Of a DNA stretch of 64,000 nt, positions 43,701-52,400 are shown piece after piece. The position numbers were made by a program, and so were the translations under genes. The stretch's first letter is position 1. Every line of letters begins with the position of its first letter. Under the pieces are notes generated by a model. It was given only the letters and a program-made list of their open reading frames with translations. It was not told the origin of the DNA and ran no database searches. This DNA comes from Euglena gracilis. Taxonomy: Eukaryota > Euglenida > Euglenophyceae > Euglenales. The stretch covers positions 8,420,241 to 8,484,240 of the forward strand of contig CP154955.1 of the NCBI GenBank assembly GCA_039621445.1, in the 5' to 3' direction.

Positions 43701-45414
43701 ATAAAACCATTACGGGGATCCGTGTGAATGGTGTCCGGTGTCTCGGAGTTGGCAGTGCAATGGAACCAGCCTGCACCCCCAAGCCAGTTTGTGGCCGTGA
43801 CCAGCAGCAACGCAGCGAAGGTCTTCAACTGCTACCCCCGCAAGGGGCGCATTGAAGTCGGGGCGGACGCAGACCTCGTGGTGTGGGACAGGGCTTTGAG
43901 TGCAGTTGTCAGTGCGCCACTAACATACATACTTATTTTTCGGACGTTTTTGGGTGGGGTTTTGTTCTGCAGATTTTCGTCACCTATCTCTAGAGGTATT
44001 TTGCTGAAATTGCACAAAACACCGACCAGCTGCAAACAGAGTTGTGACCTTGCACGCTGAAGCTTGATCTTGCTACACGATCCATTAACAACATTAGCGC
44101 CCTCATATTGTCGAGCTGTCATATTGTCATATTGTCGAGCTGTAAGCACAAACACGCCCTCCCCCCAGTCGACTTTTCATTGTAGACGTGGCACCCAAGC
44201 CTTGATCTGATGGCGACGCCACGCGGGTCATCTCTGCCAAGACACACCACCACGCCGTGGATTTCAACATCTTTGAAGGGATGGAGGTCACCGGGGTTGC
44301 TGTGACACCCACGCTGGTGTAACCCATGGTTGTGTCACATTTATTATTTTGTTTGTGTTGTCCTTGGGGGAGGCAGCTGACACAGAGAAAAAACAACTTT
44401 TTTTTAAAAAAAAGGAAATCCACCCATCCACTTCTCTTAATGCGGGAACTCAACCTTGTAAAGGAACCTGCAGCAAGCCCGGCCTCCCTCATTGCCGGGA
44501 GTTGCAATACTTTTTCGCCTGTGATGCTTCTTCGCTTTGCCTTTTGCCTGAGACGTATGACGTTGTTCATATGCCTTAAACCCCCCCCCTAATAGAAGCA
44601 CGGGGCCGCTACAAGCGCAGGGTCCAAATAGAAGCGCACCCCCCGGCCCCTTCGGCGGCGTGCCGCTACAAGCGCACCCCCCATTTTGATGGGATTTCTA
44701 AAAGAAATCAACAAAATTCGCACAGGCAGGGTCCAAATAGAAGCGCACCCCCCCCCCGCCGCCGGAGGCGGCGGTCCGCTATAAGCGCACCCGTGCTTCT
44801 ATTAGGGGGGGGGGGGTTACATCAAATTGCCCTGCGGATGGTACGCCGCCGTGCCGGTCGACCATCGTCGCCGGGCGGGTCGGGTGGCACGCCGGCCGGC
44901 TGACCTGCACGCCGGGCGCCGGGCAGTACGTCCCGTGCCCCCCGTTCGGCCCCCCGTTCGACGGCATTGCGCAGCGGGACGAAGTGCGCGACCTGACGAA
45001 ACGGCGGGCAGGCTTCCCCTTCCCCGAGCCAGATTTGTTCTGGGTGGATATGATGACGTGTTGCATTCTGAAGATTTTATCCAGAGGAGGTGAAAAGATG
45101 GGGTGAAAAAGTCTTTTTCCAGCAGAAATCCGGGGGAGGTTTTTGATGAATTTGCATGAATTTCAATTTTATAATTTTTTTCTTTTTTTTTTCATTTTCA
45201 ATTTCTTTTTTTGTTTTTTTTTGTAAATTTCTTTTTTTGTGTGTTTTTTTATTGGACCCCAAGGTTTGGGTCATAGTTCTTCACCTGGCCACCACATCTG
45301 TGTGGGTTTTCTGCCCCTCCCCGCAGACAGAAAGCCTGGCGGCGGGTAGAGCGGGAGCCGTACAGCGGGCCCGTGTTTGTGCCCCCAGTGGCCGCCCAGC
45401 CCCCCTCCCTGTGA
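34620..45414 (+). CDS. DPYS: Dihydropyrimidinase (hydantoinase family), 18 exons
   Basis: Hydrolyses dihydrouracil/dihydrothymine (and hydantoins) to N-carbamoyl amino acids, second step of reductive pyrimidine catabolism; cytosolic binuclear zinc enzyme. Join: 34620-34735, 35160-35240, 35745-35783, 36590-36641, 37087-37179, 37828-37869, 38231-38295, 38631-38712, 39767-39855, 40268-40337, 40771-40874, 42210-42328, 42760-42866, 43362-43413, 43780-43886, 44209-44306, 44863-45036, 45327-45414; 1578 nt, 525 aa (animal enzymes about 519). Seen: N-terminal [37 protein letters not shown] (two zinc His), carboxylysine of [43 protein letters not shown] (Asp), EGME near the C-terminus. All metal ligands are present, so an active enzyme rather than a collapsin-type homologue. 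About 13 introns non-conventional. ATG lies 18 nt after a trans-splice-like AG. A GTGAGG donor at 45411 could extend the C-terminus. Confidence 0.9.
34736..35159 (+). other. Non-conventional intron 1 of dihydropyrimidinase
   Basis: 5' GGG-CAAGCCCCGCC and 3' GGCGGGGCTTG-GTGGA form an 11-bp perfect stem; CAA at +4 to +6 faces TTG at -8 to -6. Joined sequence reads [13 protein letters not shown] as in the family. Inside, GTAGGATCAGCCCCC is repeated five times (34756-34870). Confidence 0.82.
35160..35240 (+). CDS. DPYS: Dihydropyrimidinase exon 2
   Basis: [20 protein letters not shown] then LPGGIDP. Confidence 0.9.
35745..35783 (+). CDS. DPYS: Dihydropyrimidinase exon 3
   Basis: [13 protein letters not shown], with both zinc-binding His of the HTH motif. 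A TGA just upstream in frame shows the boundary. The stem of the preceding intron is weak. Confidence 0.85.
35784..36589 (+). other. Non-conventional intron 3 of dihydropyrimidinase
   Basis: 5' ATC-CAGGGCCGGAGCC against 3' GGCTCCCCCTGG-CGGG: CAG at +4 to +6, CTG at -8 to -6, extended by GGAGCC/GGCTCC. Join gives [13 protein letters not shown], the family length. Confidence 0.8.
36590..36641 (+). CDS. DPYS: Dihydropyrimidinase exon 4
   Basis: [17 protein letters not shown]. Confidence 0.9.
36642..37086 (+). other. Non-conventional intron 4 of dihydropyrimidinase
   Basis: 5' CCCATTGCT can pair with 3' AGCGATGGG (9 bp, one wobble). Exact ends uncertain by a few nt. It includes a CAGGAAATTGTCA repeat near 36895-36955. 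Confidence 0.65.
37087..37179 (+). CDS. DPYS: Dihydropyrimidinase exon 5
   Basis: [20 protein letters not shown] then [11 protein letters not shown]. Confidence 0.9.
37180..37827 (+). other. Non-conventional intron 5 of dihydropyrimidinase
   Basis: 5' GGC-CGTGGCCC pairs with 3' GGGTCACG-CGCGG (8 bp, one wobble), register +4/-6. Confidence 0.75.
37828..37869 (+). CDS. DPYS: Dihydropyrimidinase exon 6
   Basis: [18 protein letters not shown] intron follows (GTGTGT). Confidence 0.9.
38231..38295 (+). CDS. DPYS: Dihydropyrimidinase exon 7
   Basis: [22 protein letters not shown], up to the carboxylysine loop. Confidence 0.9.
38296..38630 (+). other. Non-conventional intron 7 of dihydropyrimidinase
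   Basis: 5' GTT-CAGGGCAGCGC and 3' GCGCTGCCATG-CGGGC: 8 perfect pairs plus CA/TG. Join restores the conserved M-A-Y-K with the catalytic Lys two codons downstream. Confidence 0.75.
38631..38712 (+). CDS. DPYS: Dihydropyrimidinase exon 8
   Basis: [20 protein letters not shown] then ELGAIAQ. Its first Lys is the expected carboxylated metal-bridging residue. Confidence 0.9.
39767..39855 (+). CDS. DPYS: Dihydropyrimidinase exon 9
   Basis: [20 protein letters not shown] then ITGPEGHEL; metal-binding His in VHAENGD. Confidence 0.92.
39856..40267 (+). other. Non-conventional intron 9 of dihydropyrimidinase
   Basis: 5' AGC-CAGG and 3' CCTG-CCGTA, CAG at +4 to +6 and CTG at -8 to -6, short stem. 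The TTAGGG tract lies here. Confidence 0.65.
40122..40150. repeat. Interstitial TTAGGG tract
   Basis: Four tandem GGGTTA units inside a dihydropyrimidinase intron. Confidence 0.95.
40268..40337 (+). CDS. DPYS: Dihydropyrimidinase exon 10
   Basis: [23 protein letters not shown]. Confidence 0.9.
40338..40770 (+). other. Non-conventional intron 10 of dihydropyrimidinase
   Basis: 5' CTGCAAGC and 3' GCTTGC; the direct repeat CTG makes the ends ambiguous. Confidence 0.6.
40771..40874 (+). CDS. DPYS: Dihydropyrimidinase exon 11
   Basis: [20 protein letters not shown] then [14 protein letters not shown]. Confidence 0.92.
40875..42209 (+). other. Non-conventional intron 11 of dihydropyrimidinase
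   Basis: 5' GGC-TGAGGCTGCATG and 3' CATGCATCCTCA-TTGAC: 11 of 12 pairs, register +4/-6. It contains AAATAATA and GGAAATTGTCACCCC C-tract elements (41325-41420, 41480-41600, 41805-41935, 42005-42100). Confidence 0.8.
41480..41935. mobile_element. CCCGGGCAATTGTCACCCC repeat elements
   Basis: Two related blocks (41483-41600 and 41806-41925) of GGCAATTGTCACCCC / GGGAAATTGTC words between C-tracts; the second ends in GACAATTGCCCGGCGGGG as an inverse copy. Confidence 0.65.
42210..42328 (+). CDS. DPYS: Dihydropyrimidinase exon 12
   Basis: [20 protein letters not shown] then [19 protein letters not shown]; metal-binding His in DGTH. Confidence 0.92.
42760..42866 (+). CDS. DPYS: Dihydropyrimidinase exon 13
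   Basis: [20 protein letters not shown] then [15 protein letters not shown]; the catalytic Asp in GTDN. Confidence 0.92.
42867..43361 (+). other. Non-conventional intron 13 of dihydropyrimidinase
   Basis: 5' GCTGAAT and 3' ATTCAGC pair perfectly (7 bp); in-frame cut is one nt off the +4/-6 register. Confidence 0.7.
43362..43413 (+). CDS. DPYS: Dihydropyrimidinase exon 14
   Basis: [17 protein letters not shown]. Confidence 0.88.
43414..43779 (+). other. Non-conventional intron 14 of dihydropyrimidinase
   Basis: 5' CAGGCTG and 3' CAGCCTG pair perfectly (7 bp). C-runs leave the cut ambiguous by a few nt. Confidence 0.7.
43780..43886 (+). CDS. DPYS: Dihydropyrimidinase exon 15
   Basis: [20 protein letters not shown] then [14 protein letters not shown]. 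Confidence 0.92.
43887..44208 (+). other. Non-conventional intron 15 of dihydropyrimidinase
   Basis: 5' GAC-AGGGCTT and 3' AAGCCTT-GATCT, 7 bp with one wobble, register +4/-6. Join reads [12 protein letters not shown]. Confidence 0.75.
44209..44306 (+). CDS. DPYS: Dihydropyrimidinase exon 16
   Basis: [20 protein letters not shown] then [12 protein letters not shown]. Confidence 0.92.
44307..44862 (+). other. Non-conventional intron 16 of dihydropyrimidinase
   Basis: CCCACG near the 5' end and CGTGccGG near the 3' end can pair with a bulge. It contains the 240-bp element at 44579-44818. Confidence 0.6.
44579..44818. mobile_element. Inverted-repeat element with CTAATAGAAGCACGG arms
   Basis: Left TAAA, C-run, CTAATAGAAGCACGG; right CCGTGCTTCTATTAG, G-run, TTA. 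Inside, AATAGAAGCGCACCCCCC occurs twice, with two CTAcAAGCGCACCCCCC-type words and a GCCGCCGGAGGCGGCGG hairpin. Confidence 0.85.
44863..45036 (+). CDS. DPYS: Dihydropyrimidinase exon 17
   Basis: [20 protein letters not shown] then [20 protein letters not shown]. The end is uncertain: GT donor at 45037 keeps frame, but GGGCAG/CTGCCC pairing would end the exon near 45004. Confidence 0.85.
45327..45414 (+). CDS. DPYS: Dihydropyrimidinase exon 18
   Basis: [20 protein letters not shown] then VAAQPPSL and TGA. YSGPVF matches the usual C-terminal Y-x-G-P-V-F. Confidence 0.85.
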
Positions 45415-45634
45415 GGCTGCCCACCTGGCATCCCGAAACCCAGCGTTAGGTCGACGACCCACTCCCGCAGGCCCAATCCCGGGGCAGGGCGTAGCGTAAG
45501 AGAATTTGACCCCACGGGCAGGCGGTCCAGCCAGCCGGCAGCCATTTTCCAGCCAGCCCAGATTTTCCAGCCTCGGAGGTCGTTAAAATACGCCCTCCCC
45601 CGGGGGTGTTGTGTATTCGCTCAGAGGCCTGCAG

Positions 45635-45735
45635 AGTGGCGGAGGACGCCGGTGCTTTCCGCGCTCTGGCCCGGCTGCCCTCCGGGGTTCTGCCTGCCAC
45701 CAAGGCGTCGCTAAAGCCGGAGGGGACCGTCTGCC
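45635..45735 (+). CDS. Unassigned coding exon
   Basis: After GAGGCCTGCAG; VAEDAGAFRALARLPSGVLP then ATKASLKPEG, with strong GC3. A GTGAGG donor at 45411 joins exon 18 of dihydropyrimidinase to it in frame, so it may be a C-terminal extension; it may instead belong to the 5' part of the threonine deaminase gene. The 3' end is unknown; TGGCCCGGC here could pair with GCGGGGCCA before the 48375 exon. Confidence 0.45.
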
Positions 45736-46332
45736 GATTTCCTGACACTTTGCTGATTTTCGCGGTTTTTTTTGTCCCTGGTTTGACCAGGGACAAAAAA
45801 AAAGGCAGGGACCCCAGTTCCTGCCGGGTAAATTTGAGGGAGGGGAAAGCCATTAGGTATTTTAATCATCCCATTTGCCAGTCTGTGAATTACTCCTCCA
45901 GAGAGGCTCTTCAGCGACGCCTTAAGCTCAGCCGTGAAACTGGGTCGGCGCTGTTTTTGTATTTTGTGTGCTGTGTCTTGAAAAAATGCTCGTCCTTCCA
46001 TTTGCATAATTGTTGTCCAGTTGGCGAGAGGACGAGATGTGCCAACCTTTTTGCATTGGCTTACCTTGTTGGCCGCCTGCGAACCACTGGAACCACGTTT
46101 TCGTGCGAAAAGTAAAGACCAATTAACCGCAGCCTACCCCGTGCGCGTATCCCCCGCACCAGATGCGTTTCATTTGGAAATTGAAATGCCAAAATGAGTT
46201 TGTATTTGAAAGTCTGGAGTCATCGACCCCCCTGCCGTAGTATGTTGCAAATAGCATTATTGGTAGAAGTCAGGTGCATGTTTCAATGGACATCTCGACA
46301 GGCTTCGTGTTTTTTTCCTCCCCTCTGAGATT

Positions 46333-46512
46333 ACCTCTCCCCCCTTGTCCAACGACCACCCCCCTGGTCAGCAGCGATCTTTTTTTAGGGGATCTTTTTT
46401 TCCGGGCATTCTCGTTTTTGACCGCGGTCTTGTCTAACGACCACCCCCCGGTCAGTAGCGAGATTTTGGCCGAAATAGCGCGATATTTAGCGGTCGTTGG
46501 ACAAGGGGGTAC
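46333..46512. mobile_element. TTGTCCAACGACC / GGTCGTTGGACAA inverted-repeat element
   Basis: C-run plus TTGTCCAACGACCACC on the left, duplicated TTGTCTAACGACCACCCCCCGGTCAG-type unit inside, GGTCGTTGGACAA plus G-run on the right. Close relative of 25797-25916. Confidence 0.75.
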
Positions 46513-47640
46513 CCCCCTAGTCCCGTGACACTGACTAATAAAGACTAAGGGTTCACTAAACGCTGGGACACTAGACTAAGGGTTCAAATTTCCCAAGGCT
46601 ATTTGACGCGCCATAACCTCAATCCCCACCCCCCAGTAGAAGCCATTCGGAGACTGATGAGCACGTTTGTAGATATTTCAGGGATGGGAAAATATCTCAG
46701 AAATGGGCTTTTGTTTTCAGCTTTCGCATCAGGGTTGGTGCCAGCATCTGGCAGTTTGAGCCAATTGCCCGGGGGGGGGTCAGGTTGGCAACCTGCCCCC
46801 CCCCCTTGCCCACCTACCACCCCTGGTCACCGACTACCTCCTGGTGGGTGGGCGGTTGCAGGTAAGGGGGTGCATCTGTCCCGCGGGGTATTTCTTTTCC
46901 GGATGCAGGGGTTTCGGCACTCTGACCAGGGGTTGCAAGTCAGGTGGTGCATATGACCACCCCCCTCTGGTTGGGGGGTTGTAGGAACCCGGTCGGTGGG
47001 AGGGGGGTGGCGCTTTTTTTCAGGTGGGGTTATAGACATTGGTGCACCTCTAGTTTTAATACGACCAAGGAATAAAAAAAAAATGCCGCCAGAATCATCC
47101 TAGAAAATGGGAAATTGCCAAAAAAAATTGAAATGCGTATGAATGTGGCTGCCATATTCCATTTGCCTCCCCCAGGGGGGCCAAGTGGAGTGTCTGGGGG
47201 GTTGTGTGGGAGGACCCCGGGTGTCCCACTTTTTCGTCTTTGGTCTCGTAGCGCCAGAGCAACAGTCGGCAGATTCGGGGAGGGAGGTATTTTTGGAATA
47301 CGGTTGGGGTTGAGATCGGCGCACTGAAAATTGGCTTTTTTGGGAAAAATTTAAACCCGAAGTTAAGTCACCTTTTTTTTTGGATTTTTGGGTGGCATTT
47401 TTGCCTCCATTTCGCCGAAATGTGCCCTAAATTCGGTTTAACTTGGTCCGGAATGCTGCCTAACGTCTTCCTGATTTCCTAATAATGGGTGGGGGCACCG
47501 GCGGTTTGGCCGCAACCCAAACCCCATCCCTGACCCTATCCCTGAGAATTTTCCCAAAAAGTGGGACCTGGGATCCCTCATATGACCTCCCCCCTATATC
47601 AAAATAGCATCATATGAGTATATATCAATATATCATATGA

Positions 47641-47866
47641 GTATGTCATACCTACCCCCCCCCGGGAAACTGTCATGCCCGGGAAACTGTCAGGGTCCCC
47701 GGTACCGGCCAACCTGTCAGTATAGGAAGTTGTCAGGGTACCGGCCAACCTGTCAGGGTCCTACCCTGGAAACTGTCAGGGTCCCGCCTGGGAAACTCTC
47801 AGGGTCCCTGGTTCCGACCAACCTGTCAGGTGACAGTACCCTGGGGGGGGGGGTAGGTATGTGTAT
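47641..47866. mobile_element. CATACCTACCCC inverted-repeat element with GGGAAACTGTCAGGGTCC units
   Basis: Left GTCATACCTA plus C-run, right G-run plus TAGGTATG. Inside are seven GGAAACTGTCAGG / CCAACCTGTCAGG units. Confidence 0.8.
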
Positions 47867-48374
47867 ATCATAGGAATATATCATATTCACGAATCATAGC
47901 CACATAAAAATCTAGTTTGCATATAAAGATTCTCTGTGCATCTGCATCGGCAAGAATTGGCACAATGTGTCGCATTGTTCTCTGTGTTAGGAGCTGTCTT
48001 AAATAAATTTTTCCCTGCATGCATCTCATGTGCTCATCGCTGATGCCGTTTTGATAAGATGTCCCTATTCGTTGCAGTGCTATTTATGCCCAATACCTCG
48101 CCACCCCCCACGAGTCCTCTCTTTTCCGACAATGGCATTCAGAGCTGAAATGGACCGTTTTTACCGCCCTGGACACAGTGATTTAAGATGAATATGCAAA
48201 CACACCATTTTTTTTTTTGCATTTGTGACATTTTTTTTAAATTGTATTCAATTGTAAATTTTACCCATGTTTTTTTTTAAATTTAAAATACTGAAATGTA
48301 TTTAAATGCAAATGAAATAGTTTTTTGAAATGTACCCCGGATGAGGGAAAATGATGATGTGACAGCCAACTGAG

Positions 48375-48559
48375 ATGGCCCGGTCTGTCCCATTTCGGTC
48401 TGGCCTCGCGGGGCCACTGTCGGTGCTGGAGTGCCTCAAGGTGGAGACGGAGTACTTCGGCAGCGACCTGCTCAACGTCGTTCCCCGCAGTCACCCAGGC
48501 AGACTGCATGGAGTGTGGAATGCCAGGCCCGGGCACACCTTGGACGTTGGAAGGCCCTA
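48375..48559 (+). CDS. Unassigned coding exon
   Basis: The core LSVLECLKVETEYFGSDLLN has nearly all G/C third positions; open from an ATG at 48375 to TAA at 48557. The true boundaries are unknown. It could be the start of threonine deaminase (MARSVPFRSGLAGPL looks like a short mitochondrial presequence) or the last exon of the preceding gene. Confidence 0.45.
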
Positions 48560-49343
48560 AATATAAGTACAAATGGAGCTGTGCTTGCCATGGCGCGGCG
48601 TGATGTGTGACGGTTTGCTTTCCGCTTTTGGTCCGTTCGGTTTGCCAGATGAAGGTCTCATCATACACACCTCATTTATATTTCATTTTTCGGTACAATC
48701 TCAAGCATTGAAAAACTCACGTTGGCTCTCAAACGATTTATTGTTCTTTTTCGGAACATTGCATCGGTCGGTGGCGTTTTCTTTCCGGGGTTTGCATCCT
48801 TTTTTGATGGATAGAAGTTGGAGTTCAGGCAGAGGCACGTGGTCCTCTCTTATTCCTCTTTTTTTTTGCTGGACAATATTGCCAAAAATTTTGCCTGGCC
48901 CCAAGAACAAACCCCAATTCTGCAGCCAGGGCTGAACGATTGTCTTTTGGTGTTTGCTGCCCGCTGTATATCTCAGCTCAGTCGATTTTTCTTTCCAGAC
49001 AGCACTCAATTTAACCGTGTGCAACCCCATGTTGTTGGGTTGATTCGGTCGGCTGAGCTTGTTTTGGGACGTGTACCTGACTGGGAAAACATTCAAGGGT
49101 TTGGATTGCTTGGTGGGTGGATCGAAGCCTCGGGTTCCTGGATGAGTTGCATTCTTCCAAGGGGCAAGATATTTAGTTGCCACAGGGCAGAAGGTGTAAC
49201 AGGTGTTGATCTTTGTTGGGTATTACCTAACCTGGATGGTCCTTAGATGGTCCACCCAGCAGCTTTGCAACGGATTTGTGGCACCCATTCTCGGACATAA
49301 GCACACTGACTTTCCCCCACTGTCATGGCAACTCTTGCTCCAG

Positions 49344-49446
49344 CCCTGTTTTTGGCCGACGGATGCAAGCCCGTTGGAGCCCGACTACCTGCAAATGATT
49401 TTGAGCGCGCGGGTTTACGACGTCTGCACAGAGACCCCGCTAACTT
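49344..49446 (+). CDS. ilvA: Threonine deaminase exon (first recognised)
   Basis: [22 protein letters not shown], the helix before the PLP domain; acceptor CTTGCTCCAG at 49343 is a guess; donor GTATGT. Confidence 0.88.
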
Positions 49447-52400
49447 GTATGTGCTTTGCTCCAGTGCTACACATTTAAATACGAACTTTCATTGACAGTT
49501 TTTTTTTGCCACCCAAACCTTCTTCATTCTGTTTTCTTTTTCTTTATTTATGTTGTATGCAAAGAAGGGGCATCTAGGCTTCTGCTTACCCCCCCTGTCC
49601 ATGTCCAACAAAACCTCGATGTCCAACGACCACCCCTCCGCCCATTCGGAGGACACCTTTTCACAGGTTTGGCCAGATTTTTGGGCCGAAATTTTGCGCC
49701 CGAAAGTCGGCCAACATTTGGCCAAATTGCCAAAATGCCATTTCTGGCATTTTTGGGGCAAAAATTTGTGGTGGGTCATCCACAGTGTCCACCTGTGAAC
49801 ACTCATTGTCACGCACGCACAGCTCTTGTCATCCCCAGGTGCCAACAACCTCAGCACCCAGCTGGGCAACAGCGTGTACTTCAAGCGGGAGGACCTGCAG
49901 CCCGTCTTCTCCTTCAAGTGCCGTGGCTCCTACAACAAGATGGTTCACCTGTCCGAGGCGGAGCGTGCGAAAGGGGTGCTGACCTGCTCGGCAGGTGTGC
50001 CTGGCACCCCCCGTTCCTAGCCCACAGGCGGCCCCTTACAGTTTGGGGTAGTGGGGTTCTGACCCCCCCTGTGTGGGGCGGGGATCCGGAATTGGTGTCC
50101 TGGCATTATTGCACCCCTGCAATATACACATACATACATACATATGTCCATAGACACACACACGAGCCACATCCACCTACCCACACTTGTTCGCACAGAC
50201 TTTGATATAGATATATGCACGATATGCATTTTTTTTGTGTTTGCCAACCCCTCCTGTAAGAGTCTTGCCATGCAACCTTCACACCCAACGTCTCACAAAC
50301 CTTCACACCCCACAAATTTTATTTGTTTCCATCGGATGGGAACACGCAAACCTTTGACTGTTGGCTTGATTTTCCTGCTCATCGTTATTGTTTTCCACCC
50401 TGGTATCTACGTGCATTCTTGCCGGTCGCTTATCGCCCCGCAGGCAACCACGCCCAGGGGGTGGCCTTGGCCGCCAAGCACCTCGGCATCAAGGCCACAA
50501 TCTTCATGCCCGTCATCACGCCAGACATCAAGGTGCCACCTACCCAAGTGTAAAGTGTTCTCGCCCTGATCAGCAAGATAAAATGATTGAAGTTTGTAAC
50601 CCAAAGAGGCATTCCATTCAATTTTGGAGGGGGCAAGCGTACCCATCGGGGTGAAATCTCTGATCTGGCTTCACCCTGAGGTATTGAGGGGGGAACTGCA
50701 GCAACTTTTTGGAGGTAAAATTTCCCTCTGCCTCTCCTCTCCAAGCTGCATTGAAGTTTTTTTGCAGCAACTTTTTGGGGTGAGGTCTTTACGTCACCTT
50801 TACAGCAGTATTGCTCGCCCCACCCCCCAGGAAGCTCCTCTCCCCTGCATACTGTGTTTCAATCGCATATTTTCCCATGTATTTTGGGAGACGTGACAAA
50901 GGATTAACTGATGGCTCACAAAAGGCATTCTCCATGTCCTGTTAAAACCACACATATCAGGAGATGTCCATCAATTCCAATGCCAGTGCTTTTCTTGGGA
51001 TACTGAAGGCAAAAAGTCGGTGGACTGCGACAAAAAAGAACGGACATGTGTCGGGGAAAATCGCTGACCCCGCACTGATCCAGTGCTGGGTCAGATGCAC
51101 ACCCTGTCCAGGCCAATGCTGTGCAGGCGAGGGGCAGGGACCTGCGGGTTGGGTGGCTGGCGGGAACGGGGGGGGAGCTGTGACTCCGGGCCGGAGGCCA
51201 CGCTGGCAGTCAGACTGTTGGAATCGGGGAGGGCAGCGACAAGGATGCAATTATTTTGGGGATATTTTGAAATCTTCGACTTTTGGACCCCGAAATGGCC
51301 CCAAAATGACCAAAATTGGTTGTGTTTGGGGTCAGGCGAGCAGATGGCTTGGAGACCTGCACGGGGCGGTACAGGGTCCCTAGCACTTTATTTCACACAG
51401 ATGCATAAAAAACAAGTTATCTCACCCCCTTGCCTTGTGAACCATTCATGGAATGGCCAGAATGCGTCGCATGTTCAAGTTCAAGCGGGAAAAAAAATCG
51501 CGATATGTGTGTCCATAAACATGTAAACACCCTTTCCAACTAATTTTGTGGTGCCCAAAAGCTTTGAATGCACAAATAACCTTGCAGAGGGATAGCAAAT
51601 AGATATTTCCAAATACTTTTGCCCACGAACAAGGGAAAAAATGATGCATCTTTCTGCCTAAATTGGAGGGCATTTTTTATGCAAACGCCCTCCAATTCAT
51701 GATCCCCAGAGTTTTAGGAATTTGGACTGGAAACCATGCCTTACCTGCAGAGCGTCTGTAAGTTGTCCATAAGGTTTGCGAGTCGGAATTTGAAAATGAT
51801 TCAGAACACCCGTATGGCGTGAGCTGGTGGCAAAATTCGGGTTTTCCAATGACGCATTGTCGCGATTTGCCATCCCAATCCGATTTTCAGGCGATAGCGG
51901 GACACGGGTCCGACCAAGCCTCCCCAGAGTGTTAAGTGGGTTGTTTTTTAAGTAAACTGGTTTTGTGCAAGGGGAGGGGGGGGATCCAACCAGGGGGCAG
52001 GGGGGTCCTCCTCTCAGGGCCCCACGCCACCACCTCTTCGTAATTAGGAATGTCCCCATTCCTAATTGCCCACCCCACCCAACCCTCACCCGGGTGTGTG
52101 CCGTACGCGAGTGGTCGGGCGTCGGACTCGGTGCGCCGCGCAGTGGAAGGCGGTGCAGCGGTTCGGCGCTGAGGTGCGCCTGGAGGGGCCGGACTTCGAC
52201 TGCGCCAAGGCGGCGTGCCAGCGGATGGCAGAGGAGACCGGCCGGCCCGTGATTCACCCACCCGGGGCGTGACGCTGGTGACGCCGGGGGTGGGCGGCGG
52301 CGGTCGGGCTGCACCGCTGTTTCATTGTGCAACACTAAAGCTGCCAATGCAAATTAGTGTGATGAGCCAGATTAAGTTTTGTGTGTGCATGTGTGTGTTT

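Larger units (their letters stand above)
45415..49343. other. Region between dihydropyrimidinase and threonine deaminase exons
   Basis: Holds two convincing but unassigned coding exons (45635 and 48375), the elements at 46333-46512 and 47641-47866, and C/G-tract words at 46780-47000. The 5' end of the threonine deaminase gene must lie here. Confidence 0.5.

Noticed and set aside
48701-49183. 160-codon reverse-strand frame and an overlapping 142-codon forward frame (48818-49246)
   Set aside because: Both are open over the same DNA; no family motif and no acceptor or donor logic for the reverse one. The forward part (STQFNRVQPHVVGLIRS) looks somewhat coding and may belong to the 5' end of threonine deaminase, but I could not place it.
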